Below, piece by piece: positions 11,045 to 22,945 of a DNA stretch of 64,000 nucleotides. The translations under genes and the position numbers were made by a program. This DNA comes from Lingula anatina. Taxonomy: Eukaryota > Brachiopoda > Lingulata > Lingulida > Lingulidae. The stretch lies in assembly GCF_001039355.2 (NCBI RefSeq), contig NW_019775715.1, positions 112,962 to 176,961 on the forward strand, read 5' to 3'. The stretch's first letter is position 1. Each line of letters begins with the position of its first letter. The notes beneath the pieces are model-generated. The model was not told where the DNA came from. It saw only the letters and a list, made by a program, of their open reading frames with translations, and ran no database searches.

Positions 11045-12719
11045 TGTCTTTTCTTTTTATTATTTATTTATTATATTTTATTTTATTTTTTTGGAAAAGT
11101 AGTGTTAACCATGGAGTAGTTTTTTTGAAGTCAGTATAAAATTTTACCAGGCCATGATTATCCTAGATCAAGCAGCTCCACCTGGCTATAGACGCTCGTC
11201 CTTTAAATAGATAAAAGATCAAGAAGTCTTTTCTTAAGTACACAGACATATTGAAACAAGGATAGTCCCGGTATTAGGGTTTGATACATCACATAGTTTG
11301 TTTACACATCTTGTTTACCATGTACCTATGCCACGACATGCTCGCACGTGCTTCATACGCCGCTTTCCTTGCTGAAATCGGTCACGCACAACTTGAAAAA
11401 AAAAGTATCTATAGGCTGATGGTAAATGTCTACAGTTGAATGTATTTATTAGGGTTTATCTGATTACGTCTAATATGTTTGCTGTTGCATCGACTTAAGA
11501 AGGTTGCGTGATGTTAGATGAAATGTTGTTAAGCTTATTGATCAATGTTACAGGTAATGTCTTTGCTGAGTTACTCCGTTAATTAGAACTTTATTGGTTG
11601 CAGGATGGTTGATTAAGAAGTTATAGTTTAAGTCACTTATGGGCAGGTGTTTTTTACATGTATTTTTTGCCTGTTCTTTATATTTTAGTGAACTTTAAAT
11701 AATTAGAATTTAATTTCCCAAATAATATTTGGCACAGTATCTAATAATGTTGATTTAAACATTTTGAAATAATTTGAACTGAAAATACTAGTAAAAAAAA
11801 AGGGGAATCTTGAAAAAGAAAAATATGACATAAGCACTAGTAAGGCATTTATATTTACTTTTAATTATTATTATTTTCTGTCATGTTTCTGGTTTTCATT
11901 TTAGGACTGTCTAACACAAGCTCTAGGCCAGGATAGAACATCTTTAGTAAATAATTGAAGTAGTACCCTCCTGCACTGCCCCTCACTGTCATCAAACTCT
12001 GTCTAGCAGAAACATCAGCGAAGTTTCGATTATAGAGTTGCTAGAAAGGATAAACACAGCAGATTTTTCATCAAGGTGTGTTCTTAAAAACATATTCTTT
12101 GTCACTTAATTTTTTTAACACGTGGTAACAGCGTCTTTTATATGATTTAACTAACACAATTTTTTAGAAGACAATGGGATGATTTTATTAGTAAGCCATA
12201 TATGCCATATCGCTTTGTAATTCAATTTAACACTGTGACAACGACATGCTTCAGGCGGACAGATTCTGAAGTAGAAGATTGTTTTCTCTGTCAGTTTGCA
12301 CTGTTAATATTGATACACACATTTCTTGGATACAAAGGGCACATTCAGATTCACAAGTCAAACTATCTGGCTGGGTCTTACTCTGCTGAGGGATTCTCAC
12401 TAAAGTGCAGTCAGTGGAATCAGCTCAATTAGCACAGAATAGGTAACTGCCCTCTAGCTGATCTAGGAGGCGTGTCAGACAATTAAGCTGATTTCACTGA
12501 TTGCACTTTAGCGAGAATCCCTCCCCCCCCCCCTCAGAGTTGGACAGACCCAGCTAGCAGGGGTTGTGTATCTGAATGCAGTCTATGTAATGAAGCAGTT
12601 ATTTGCTAATACATTTATTTTCAGACCAAAAGTTTGTCAAGTGGCCCTAGAACTGGATGATTAACAAAGGAGACCTTTGTTAAAAAATCTGCATTCTCAG
12701 ATTTTCATTTTCTTTTCAG
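11045..12719. repeat. Right copy of ~1.68 kb direct duplication
   Basis: It repeats 9280-10965 at an offset of about 1769 bases in the left part (the block ACCTGGCTAT is at 9411 and 11180). Its last bases form a strong splice-acceptor-like tract. Unlike the left copy it runs without a break into the candidate exon at 12720-12931. Confidence 0.88.
12365..12558. mobile_element. Foldback element, right-copy version
   Basis: Same inverted-repeat element as at 10604-10802, carried along in the duplicated block. The arms are slightly diverged (GGATTCTCACTAAAGTGCAG versus CTGATTGCACTTTAGCGAGA). Confidence 0.68.
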
Positions 12720-12931
12720 ACAGTGCCAAGAATTATCCAGTTATGATGTTGGAGTCATGTGAAAAGATTTTTATTATTTGGAAGTGACACAGAATTTCAA
12801 GCAGGGGAGGCAGGACACATTTACTGTGGAAATGATGAATATCAAGAATGCAGCTTTGCTCATGACACTGGGAGAAAAACACAAAGTGTTAATCAGTGAA
12901 GAGTTATGAATGAGCCATTTAAAAACAAAAG
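12720..12931 (+). other. Candidate non-coding (5' UTR-type) exon
   Basis: The segment follows a strong acceptor (CATTTTCTTTTCAG, ending 12719) and precedes a good donor (AAAAG|GTAGGTAAA, GT at 12932-12933). No long reading frame crosses it; the first ATG frames close quickly. It could be an upstream 5' UTR exon of the gene beginning near 19.1 kb, or of another transcript, or simply a chance pair of sites. Nothing in the sequence shows that it is expressed. Confidence 0.28.
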
Positions 12932-14801
12932 GTAGGTAAATTTCTGTTACTGTTATTATTGTAAAATCTGATATTTTGTAGGAAGAACAGGTACGGTATT
13001 TCAAGAAGATTATAAAAAAAAAGTTTTTAATATGATATGTCAGCCCTTGATTTGGATTTATTTCAGTTTTTTTATTTACATTGATATCACTAAGATTATC
13101 AGAATGTTTTTAAGATGATTCTTCAGTCCTTGGTTTCAATTTTAATTATTCTAATTATTTCTATTGTTTGAATAAAGTATTTAATTATACTGTGAGTGCT
13201 TTTTTCAAACACTCTTCTTCTGACAGCATTCAACGACATGTGCCTTGCACTATGATATTCTGTCTGAGGTTTGATGGAGTTTATGCAATGTTATGCTCTG
13301 ATAAGTAACTTTTATGATATTTTATATAAAGTACTAGGTAACCTTGACCTCTGGTGGTTTTCTAAGGTTATATTCTGCAAATCATAATTGTTACACTATC
13401 CATGCATAAATGTGTGTGTAGTAAAGGTTGACCAAGTGAAAATGTTCTTCCATTTGCCGAGTAGATCACTTTGATGTTTCTTTTGAACATCTCTATGGCC
13501 TTTTTTAAATATTAGCTTGCTGTGGGGAAGAGGAAATGGCCTTGGAATATATGAGTCTGTCTTTGAATCGATGTACTTGAACTTCATGTGTTTGATCTGT
13601 GGTATTTTTGTTGTAAGATCTGGGTGCAGTTACCCAGGCTTTGTTAATTTTTGAGAGGCATAATATGTGTGACTTTCCTCTAAACAACATCTACTGTACC
13701 CTGAGCTTCATATCACTATATAGTGGTTATCTGATACACATCTGAAGAGGTTTATGAAGACAAAAATGTGTATGAACACACATACGGGTACGTGCTCCAG
13801 CAGATGCATGTTCATCTCTCTCTGTTTTGTTCTCTTTCTCATGCACATGCACTCATGTGCAAGCTCTTTCTCTGACACACACACACACACATATTTTGTA
13901 TCCAAATGTGAATGCGCATGTGCATGCACACACACACACACATATGCATGTGCACGAAATAAAATGCAAAGGTGTATAAAATAATACTAACCTGTATACA
14001 TGAAATTGTATACGTGCAATTAATTCTTGGACAAGCATGCATGCACGCACCCACAAACACACGTAGCAATTAAAAAATTCTACAGCATCTGTGTCAACAT
14101 GCCGTGCAGGTATCTACTGTATCATTTCCTCAGCTGGGATCAACTCGTGTCAAAACAAATGACCATGGTAAACACGTAGTCAAGTGTTCTCTGTCCTAAA
14201 CAAATATGTCCCCGACCCCCTACTGTTCTTAAACCCACAGTTCTCTTCTGTGTAGTTCTGATTTTCAACTTGGTCTTGAAACAGCTTCTGCGGTCATAAC
14301 ACATGGTGGCATACATATAGTACTAGGTGTTATTATATTAATTTAAACCAGTACATGTTAGAATAGGGAAGAGATATCTTTTTTCTTTTTCTACACTGTT
14401 AACCATGTTGACAATAAAGTAGCTTTCATTGGGAATAAGCAGATTTTAAATTTTTGACTGGATTGAGTGCCCCACTGCATGTGATAAATATCAACAGAGA
14501 GATAAACAAAGCTCGTTTCTGGGATATTAATCGCCTAAGGTGCCTGATCCTCCAAGAGCCCAAACAATGTGATGACTGTCTACGTATACATATACTGGGG
14601 GTGGGGGGAGGAAAGAGGACTGTACTAGTATACCTGTTCAGTAATCCTTAACTTTTCCTGTCACATGTACTTTGTATTATTGAAGTGTTTTAATTACTTT
14701 TCTGCAGAATTGATTAAGGTTCCCGGTTGAGATGTTAAATAATTTGAAAATAGAAAACGAGCAGATAAATGAATGAAGTGCTAAATAAAGAGTTGTGATA
14801 T

Positions 14802-14837
<36 letters not shown>

Positions 14838-17800
14838 TTGTGGCAACTTGGAAAATGTTAATATAAAAAAAAATGTGGGTAATAGTTGGCATTGTGTTGA
14901 ACTCTTTTAATTCCATTCTTTTAATTTCGAAAAACAAGCACTTGACCTGCGACCTTGTTAAATAGCCTCCCACAAAGATAAATCTCTTGACGGTTTGTTG
15001 AGAAAAAAGCATGTCTGATTAAAAGGAGTAAATCTCAAGTGCTTTGTTATTATGCTCTTATGCTGTTTATCTGATTTATAGGTTATGTAGAAGGATATAA
15101 TCTCAAAGGTTTTATTTATAAAAAGGTTATTATTTTTTCTGACTTATCTTTATTTTGTTTTGATTAAAAAGAAAAAAATTCTTTCTGATTGATGTAGTAC
15201 ATTTGTATTGGCTGATTTATATTTGGCATGATTGTTTTAATACAGTATATATGTTTTAGGGTTGTGGCAGTTTTAAAATATTAGCAATCTGTAAAAGAAG
15301 ATTCTTAATTTCTTCTCTAATACTGAATGTAAGTGCTGATCCCTTTCTTAAGGGGAGTCATTGATATTGCATTTTTTAACTTTCTTCTTCTTTTTTTTTA
15401 TCTAGTTTGTCTCATTTTTTTTGCAGAAAATAATTATCCAATGCACAGTATTACATACACCATGCACAGCCTCACATAAAAAAAATGAAAGAAAACAAGA
15501 TTGTTGTTTTTTCATTACGGAAAGTAAATTTGTGGTTGCTTTTATTATGTTGACAATGCTTTCACATCCAAGACTACAGACGTGGTTAACAAACCAAGTA
15601 TGAAGTTTCAAATTATGAATATAATGCCAGCCAATATTCAAGGACAAGTTAAGTCTACAATTTGAAAAAAATGCAGAACTTTATTTAAAATAATTCAGTT
15701 TATTAAACTGTGATTGTCATTAATAAATCAAATTATGCTTAGGCATCCCAAGACCTCCCAAAACCTCTCTGTCAAAGCCTTTTAAACATTTCACCTATGT
15801 TTCACAATGTATTTGAATGATTTCATAACCTTGTTATAATTACTAGCACTATAGGCCAGTCATTTCAGAGGAGGGTTCTTTTTCAGAAAAAAAAAAAGAA
15901 ATTGATTATTTTACCTGGACCCACCATGAGGTATGCCATAGAACTTGGATCTAATTCTGATTAAGCTTTTATGTCAAAAAAGGGTGTTATTATAACCTCC
16001 CTCCCACACCCCATCCTCCACTTCTACTGGATATGCATGCGCTTTGAGAGAGAGAGGGAGAGAGAGAGAATACCATACCTGTGATTGAAATTTCACTATA
16101 GCAGTTACACCATGACTGCCATAGTGCTGTAGATACTGTGTAACTCAGAGAATTTGGAACTAGCAGGAGGGCTTGTTTTAGAGTTATGCAAAGATTTGAA
16201 GAAGGCAATGGTCATATCTTGTAAACTGCCTCAAATATCAAAATGTTTGGATAAATATTTTCTATGCTCTTTTGTGAGAAATTGATTTTCCACTCAGTTG
16301 TATAACAAATTAAGTTAGGTGTCTTATTTAGTACATTAATGGATATCCACTACATTTTATACTACTAGTCTAGACGCTTTGCACACAGCCCCCAATATTA
16401 GATTTTATTAATTAATTAACAAGACTTGTTTAAGTATGTAACTAAGGATATTTTAGAATAATTATTATATACTTGTATGCGTACACAATATGCAATTGAC
16501 TTTTACCTACTAGTAAATCTGGTAACACTTTTATACAAATTACCAGTAATGTAATACATGTACATGTAGATATAATACTGCAATTGCATGAACTGCAGGC
16601 ATACAAGGAAGTCAGGTTTTAGATTTAATCGAGTACAAATTTATGTGTACTTTACACTCAGAGGCACTGGGGACTCTTGGTGAGAACCTTAAAAACTTGG
16701 TTAATTGGAAAGTGTAACAGTTGGACACCTCTCCTCCCTGTCTAGACACGGCTCCTCTGTGGGTCCTTATATATATCAATTACCTCAGGCTGCGGTTAGG
16801 ACGGTCTGGAGGTGTGGTCACACTGGACATTTTGAGACTGGAAATTGGTCCAACTTGTAACCATGTGAGGACAGCCTAGAGCTGTGTTCACACTAATAAT
16901 TTAAAGATTGGAGTCTGTTTATTTATAACACTACAGAAGTAGAGACACATTTTTTGCTCTGTTTAATAATTACATGAAAACTTCTGTGGTGAAGGGAGTC
17001 ACTGGGATACTGGACTTGAAGAAAGTAGTGATAATTGTGAGATAAGGTGAATAAATTATAAAAACGTGATGGAAATTAACTGAAAAGAAAGATGTAATTA
17101 TTAAAGGTGGGGGTGCAAAATATATCAATCACTTCAGGCTATGGTTAGGAGGGTCTAGAGGTCACACAGGACATTTTGAGACTGGACATTGGTCCAACTT
17201 GTAACCATGTGAGGATAGCCTAGAGCTGTGTTCACACTTATAATTTTAAGATTGGAGTTAGGTCCATCTTGTGTACTGATTTGAAAGCAGCCCAGAGCTG
17301 TGGTCACACGACATTTTAATGAAATTGTCCCCTGTTTGCAGATGTGTCCCAATTAGTTTACATTATTGGGTTCTTAGACTGATCACAGTTCAAAATCATC
17401 CTTGTCTGAATACAGTTTGCTACTGTTCTTTAAAAAGTCAAAGACTACAATATAAATAAAACTGACAAGATTCATTAAAATGGTGTGAAAAGGTGACCAA
17501 AGCAAAGAGGGTACCAAAGGTCTTTTCAACTTTGTTTAATTTCTCATGTTATTGATTAAAAGTTAGGGTATTCTAGCACAGGGTTCTTTGAGAGTTCGGG
17601 GCTATAGTTTTTAAAATTTGGACTGATGCAGCTACTGATACTGGGGTTCAGCACAAGTCTGCATACTGAGCAATTCAGCATTGTTTTCTTTGGATAAGGT
17701 AGAGGCTCAGTAATTTTGACATAAATAAATTTTTATTGATTTTCAAAACAGTATTTTGTCTGATAATCTGAAAAGATTAAAAAAATATTATTCTAAATCT

Positions 17801-18902
17801 CAGAGTCTTTAATGGATTTCTTATAAAAAAAACTCCCCCCCCCCTTCTCTTTCTCTTTCTTTAAAAATTAAAAAAAAAGATAACATATATTTGACCAAGG
17901 GAGGTTTTCAGAATTTTGTTTTATATAATCACCATACATTTTAGTAAAATTAAATGAGATTTGACAGCAGTACAGGCACTGAACAAAGCTGGGAGGTAGC
18001 AGAATTCAGACACGGAAACCTTTTTAAAACCATGATAATTATCATAATCAAACATAATTCGTTTTGATGGCCCCAGCACCAGTGATGTTACTTGGTGACC
18101 CCGGATGCAAATTGACTTTTGTAACATCTAGCCACACCCAGAAATGGGTTAATTAATTGATAATTTTTTTGTTTGTCTCACATATAATTGTTCCTGTATT
18201 TGTTTCTTTTTGCTTTTGTTTTGCAACCATTTTTTGTGTTTAAGTCCATTTAAAACACTAGCAAGGATATATTGATGTGTGTGTGTGTGTGTGTGTGTGC
18301 ATATTTGTATCTGTGTGTGAGTATGTGTATGTGGTGGAGATAAAATATTACCCTAACACAGCTTCACAAACACGTAGCAGTACTACAAACTCTCAAGTGA
18401 CATTATTACCGGTAATTCAGTTACAAAAACAAATACAAGAACCTGATATGAACCAATAAAAGGCCAACTGGTTATTGTCAAGATATCAACCTGCTGCCAA
18501 TTGCAGGTATTATTTAATTACACCATGCAGTCAATAGTAGGGATAGTTTGGTTGTATTGGTGATTGGTAATATATCGCAGAGTCACCTCAGTGTGGATGT
18601 GAAATTTTATGAGTGGCTCCTCGAGAACTTGCACAAAAATCTTGACTAAATGTGTTTTTTTAGTTATAATATAATTTCTTCCTTTTGTTATTGGATTAGT
18701 TATTGATTTTATTATAATTATTATATTTTGAAAGTGGGAGGTATGGTAGCCTTTACTTAATCCCTTACTTATAAGAAATAATAATTTATTCTAGGTTTGT
18801 TGATAGTTGGAATGCCAGTGATAAGATTGCGCTGAGCTCTATGAGCTTATTTCTTTGCTTATCTTTACTTGTTTAAGCGTTTGTAGTTGAGCCCCATTGT
18901 AA
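12932..18902. other. Non-coding stretch with microsatellites
   Basis: No convincing exon was found. It contains CA/TG-rich DNA (about 13870-14060) that creates spurious cysteine- or histidine-rich frames on both strands, a TTTA microsatellite (14801-14836), a GA tract (about 16046-16067), a poly-C tract (about 17834-17844) and a GT microsatellite (18276-18299). The repeat at 16771-17325 is listed separately. Confidence 0.6.
16771..17325 (+). repeat. Degenerate repeat array (two long units plus partial third)
   Basis: A ~150 bp unit starting TATATCAAT, with CACTGGACATTTTGAGACTGG, is at 16771 and again at 17120. Inside it, a sub-block GGTCCAACTTGTAACCATGT ... AGAGCTGTGTTCACAC recurs a third time in altered form at about 17261-17309. 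It is non-coding. Origin is unknown; it could be a decayed element or local duplications. Confidence 0.7.
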
Positions 18903-19134
18903 CCCCACCCCCGCCCTGTTCTGTCCTGGCACTCACCAACAGCCAATCAAAAGTCTCTGTGGTGTCATGTGACTTGAAGTGTTTAAAAGTTTTGTGGCAA
19001 CCACTCCACTGCAATAGGGCTAATTGAACTCTTGAGGGTACAGTGAAGGACCTTATATTTAAGAGTATTTATAAGCAGAGTAACAAAGACTCAGATGTAG
19101 ACTGATGTATACTGGAAAGATTTGACTGGGTTGG
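18903..19134 (+). promoter_or_regulatory. Promoter-like region and 5' UTR of the unrecognised gene
   Basis: Core-promoter-type motifs occur in a sensible order upstream of the first ATG. They are a GC/GT box (CCCCACCCCCGCCC, 18903-18916), a CCAAT box (18943-18947), a palindromic E-box (GTCATGTGAC, 18964-18973) and a TATA-like TATTTATAAG (19066-19075). Transcription would then start around 19095-19105. The frame of the ATG at 19135 is closed upstream by TGA at 19123-19125, consistent with a true 5' end. No CpG-rich island is apparent. Motif matches alone do not prove promoter activity. Confidence 0.45.
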
Positions 19135-19178
19135 ATGATGGAAGGGGCAGAATTTGAAGTCATGACTGATATTTTTGG
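19135..19178 (+). CDS. First coding exon of an unrecognised protein
   Basis: ATG ATG at 19135-19140 opens a frame of 14 codons (MMEGAEFEVMTDIF) plus two bases (GG), ending at a strong donor, GG|GTGAGT, with GT at 19179-19180. An in-frame TGA sits 12 bases upstream of the first ATG. The exon leaves a phase of two bases, and the next candidate exon (22792) begins with exactly one base needed to complete a codon, giving Gly (GG+G). The short acidic N-terminus is followed by a basic segment in exon 2. I do not recognise the protein. This exon is supported by promoter context, donor quality and phase match, not by homology. Confidence 0.5.
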
Positions 19179-20192
19179 GTGAGTATTTTATGGTTGTTGA
19201 AAAAAAAGGTTGAAGTTTACACCAGGCGCTTTCCTGGTAGGCCTAAGTGTTTGTGGTGGGGTTTGGGGGGTGGGTTTGGGGGCTGGAAAAAAGTCTGCTG
19301 AAATAACTGGCTACAGTCCTGTATAGCAATTATATTTTTTACACCTGTTAATCAACATAAAAATACTGCATTTCATGTGTATAGTTGAGACTGAATTAGT
19401 TGATATAGATACTTGTGTGTAGAAAAATGTGTACTGTGACTTACATTGCTACAAAATAAAAAATGTTTTCATTGTCTCCTCAAATGAAACTCTGATGTGA
19501 TCTTGTGAAATACTGGAATTATCCTTTATCATTATTATTTTTTTTATTGGGGTTTTTCAATAGATATTATTTGTGTAAAAGAAAAGGACTTAAAAATACC
19601 AGGGATATTATCTTTATGGAAGTGATTTCCCTTACATTTTACTTTGAAGCACAAGTTAAGTAACAGTGGATTTTTTTCTGTCATATTCAGAGCACTATGC
19701 CTACCCATCATTTGGGCTCCCAATATTTCAGTTTTAGATGGTTATATTTTAAAGGAGATGTTTATCATAGGATCATGTGGAGCTTGGATTGCCTGTCTTT
19801 AATTAGATAATTCATTTGGACCCTTCAAATTATTATTCAAAACCATGGCTGTACCCCTTGTCACATCCCAACACAATTGTGGCACATCTAACACATTTAT
19901 TCTACTGCAGGAGAGAGAGCATTGTCATAAATGTATTTTAATTAGCATTTTATATACAGGGGCAGATTGAGACCGACTTCTGGGTCTTCCGGAAGATGGT
20001 CAGATTTTAAAGTTTACTTTCACTGGTATCTATTTTTCTTCTGTCAGAAGATGGTCAAAAATAGAGAATGGATCAAAAAAGATAATTTGGAAGACTGTCA
20101 GAAAATATCTCTGTATCCACCCTGATATATGCATTTTGCGTAGTGAGCGGCATATTTAACATGTTAGCCATTGCAAAAGTGCATTTCAGATC

Positions 20193-20347
20193 GGGGCCGT
20201 AGCAATAGTCCGAAGGTTCATTGGTCTGAATGTTCACCACAGAATCTTTGGACCAATGAACCCTTGATTAAAGCGATGAAAATGTTACCGTTTTTCGGAC
20301 CAATGAACCTTCGGACCAATGAACTTTTGGACTATCGAGACGCCCCC
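20193..20347. mobile_element. Inverted-repeat element with repeated GTTCATTGGTCCGAA units
   Basis: The left part (GGCCGTAGCAATAGTCCGAA then GGTTCATTGGTC) is mirrored on the right by three GGACCAATGAAC copies (from about 20250, 20297 and 20313) and a terminal GGACTATCGAGACGCCCC. So short units are arranged both as tandem and as inverted repeats inside inverted ends. It is non-coding and probably a non-autonomous element. I recall similar units from other invertebrate genomes but cannot name the family. Confidence 0.6.
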
Positions 20348-21897
20348 TTCAGATCAGCCGAGGGGTTTTGTGTGAGTCCTTGTACATGAGAAGTCTGAAT
20401 AAATGAGGTTTTTTTTTCCTTTTCACTTTTGTCCCAGAAGTGCTAATTTTTATAACTGGTAAATGTTAATTTACCTGATACAAAAATAAAAAGATAACAG
20501 TATAGTAGTATATTTTTACATAACATGTTTTTCTGAATCTCAATGCCATGGTAGGTAACCATGGTGAGTAACATGCTGTTTTCATGCTCAAACCCTTGTG
20601 TTGATTGGGGCGATGTTTATAATACGTAGTTAACAATTGGCATACGTATTTACGTAATCTGTATTGACGCAATTCCACCCTATTACGTTTTAGGAACATC
20701 AACAATTTCATTTCAAGCAGGAAGTTTAATCAACCAGTTTTCTAAGTAGTGTGATGTTGTACACTATTAAAGATTAATTGCTGTAAGTCTATTTTTGAAC
20801 TTTGTATGGAATATAAATTACAGAAAATACAGCATTTTGTAAGTCTTACCTTAAATCGCGCTTTATGTGCACTTTTCTAAGTAAGTTACCTGGAAATCTG
20901 GATACCTGTATGTGTTAACCCCCCCTCCCCCCTTACCCCCTTCTCTCCCCCCCCCCCCCCCCCCCCCAATATGCTAGTAAAGCCTTTGGTGCTTGTGCTT
21001 TCATGTCTCCCCCTTTTTAGTTAAAAAAATAGAATTTTTACTAGCTGAATCATAGTTCTAAACTATACGAAATGGTACCATTTGGCCTTTTAAGACAAAA
21101 CAATTAAGGGGTCCTTGAGCAGGCCTCACACCCTAATGCCAAGGGGCGAGGGATGGCTTCACATGTGAGGCTTATCATTCCTTAAAAAAAAGACCCCCCC
21201 CCCCTTCAAATAACACTGGATCCGCCCCAGCCTTAGGATTTTCCTAATGAGGTGGTGGCATTCAGGAAAAAAAGGAGATACTGTGGAATTCATCCAGGTT
21301 ATCCAAGTACATTGTTATTGTGCTAATTGGGTTGCTAATAGATACGGAACATCAAGACTAAGTCCTTGATTATTACTTAACGAGGCTTTCACAGCCAAGC
21401 AGTTTACTTGCACGAACATATGACGATTTGAAGGTTCAGGTTTCAGATGTTACTGTTGGCTACGTTACTGTGCCAGTGCTTCAGCAAGGAAATTCATCAG
21501 CTGTATTATAAAATATTGGAGTACAAATACTTACATTATTATTTTATGAGATGTCAGATGAATTGAAGGGTTCTCAGACATTAAACAGATTTTGAACGTT
21601 GCTGTTTAATGCTTACTGCAGCACAAAAATTCATCAGCTGTGAGAGGATATTTTTTAAAGATCATTTAAAGAAGCTGTTATAAACTCTGACAAGACAATA
21701 TATATATAAAGGAGTGCTTCAAATGCTTAACTCTCTTGTATTTGATTGGTTCCTTTGGGACCTTGCCATTTACTTAATTTGAAGGTTTGGAAAAATTCCT
21801 GTACGGATCTACTGACAAATAAGCTACCTAGCTCCTCTTCGGATCTTAATGTATCATCGTTAGCCTGCTGAGTATTCTTAAGGATTATAATTTTCAG

Positions 21898-22110
21898 TCT
21901 CATTGGAAAGGAAAAGTCAAGATTTTACCAGTCGTTTTTTTCCATCCACCAATCCCTGTCCCAAATCCTGTAACCCCAGCCCCACCTGATGTATTTTAAT
22001 TTGGCATCTCATTGGAAAGGAAAAGTCAAGATTTACCAGTCATCTTTCCCTCCCACCCATCCCGCCCCCAAATCCCTTAGCTCCAACCCCATCTTCTAAT
22101 CTTCACCTTC
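21898..22110 (+). repeat. Two-unit tandem repeat, period 109 bp
   Basis: CTCATTGGAAAGGAAAAGTC at 21899 recurs at 22008. The rest of the unit is pyrimidine-rich and matches imperfectly. It is intronic and non-coding. Confidence 0.75.
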
Positions 22111-22544
22111 AAGATTTTATGAAGGGCTAACTATTACATTTCTACAGATTCAACTTCTCAACATCCCTTCTCTCATATAGATATCTATAAGATTTTTGTT
22201 TGGTTTCGGAATGCACAAGGTTAAAGTCAAGAAAACTAGGTAAGTTGAAACAGTGCAGTGGTCAACATTAATTCTTTGTCCATTTTTGTGTTTCTTTATA
22301 AGCATACCCCAGTTGAAAAAGTACCATGAGAATTGATCAGACATGTCTGAGAAAGTTTCATGGGAAGTGAAATAGTCATGCCCCTAGCAAAATGTCAGGC
22401 CTGCTGCAAATTTGCAGTGAATTTGCAGTAGATTTGCTGCATCATTGCCGCAAACTGTCATTCTTTCTTGCAAATTTGCAGCAAAATGATTTTTCATGCA
22501 AACTCCTTCAAACTCGTTGCTGCAAACTTTCAGGTTTCATGATA

Positions 22545-22615
22545 AAAGGTTCACTTTTACAAAAAAAAAAAAAAAAGCCCCCCCCCCCCCCTTGAAATTG
22601 TTGGCTATGGGCCTG
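22545..22615 (+). mobile_element. 5'-truncated CAGGCCC-type MITE
   Basis: Only the right-hand part is present: AAAGGTTCACTTTTAC, an A-run and C-run, then TTGAAATTGTTGGCTATGGG and CCTG. It matches the 3' end of the element at 7498-7665. Confidence 0.6.
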
Positions 22616-22791
22616 GGATAGAAAACCAAATCCAACAGCAGGAATGAGTTGTGAAATTATTCATTGAGTAGGAAAAAATGGCTTAAAACACATTTTTACC
22701 AAGGAAAATTCGATTTGGCTGGAAAATTTCCAGATAGGATGTTGTTAACTAGTAAGTATAACAATACTGATGTCAAAATTGTCATCCACAG

Positions 22792-22945
22792 GAAGCGAGG
22801 TATGAAGAAGACTGGAAGCAAGGCAGACGGCAGTGGAAACAAAGTCACACAGAGTCAGCCACAAGTTTCACAGCCACAGTTTCCAAAAATAAAGTTCCCG
22901 AATATGACCGCCACCCTGTCCTATACACACGTGACCCAAGCTCAA
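22792..22945 (+). CDS. Exon 2 of the unrecognised protein
   Basis: This 154-base exon lies between acceptor ATCCACAG (AG 22790-22791) and a consensus donor CAA|GTAAGT (GT 22946-22947). One base completes the codon split from exon 1, then 51 codons follow with no stop, ending in phase 0. The segment starts basic (KRGMKKTGSK), continues with a polar Gln/Ser-rich stretch (TQSQPQVSQPQF), and ends with a more ordered-looking part (FPNMTATLSYTHVTQAQ). Local base composition is richer in GC than the flanks, as expected of coding DNA. No known domain is visible, and such low-complexity N-terminal sequence is hard to assign. Upstream frame continuation into the intron is accidental. Confidence 0.62.

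Larger units (their letters stand above)
19179..22791 (+). other. Inferred intron 1
   Basis: It runs from donor GTGAGT (19179) to acceptor ATCCACAG (ending 22791), about 3.6 kb. It contains the GTTCATTGGTC repeat (20193-20347), a C-rich tract (20947-20967), a tandem repeat (21898-22110), CTGCAAATTTGCAG-type short repeats (about 22404-22530), and a truncated CAGGCCC-type MITE at its right side. No other exon was seen. Confidence 0.5.

Noticed and set aside
13708-14069. Cys/His-rich frames on both strands
   Set aside because: They arise from CA/TG microsatellite DNA; there are no splice sites or domain-like residues.
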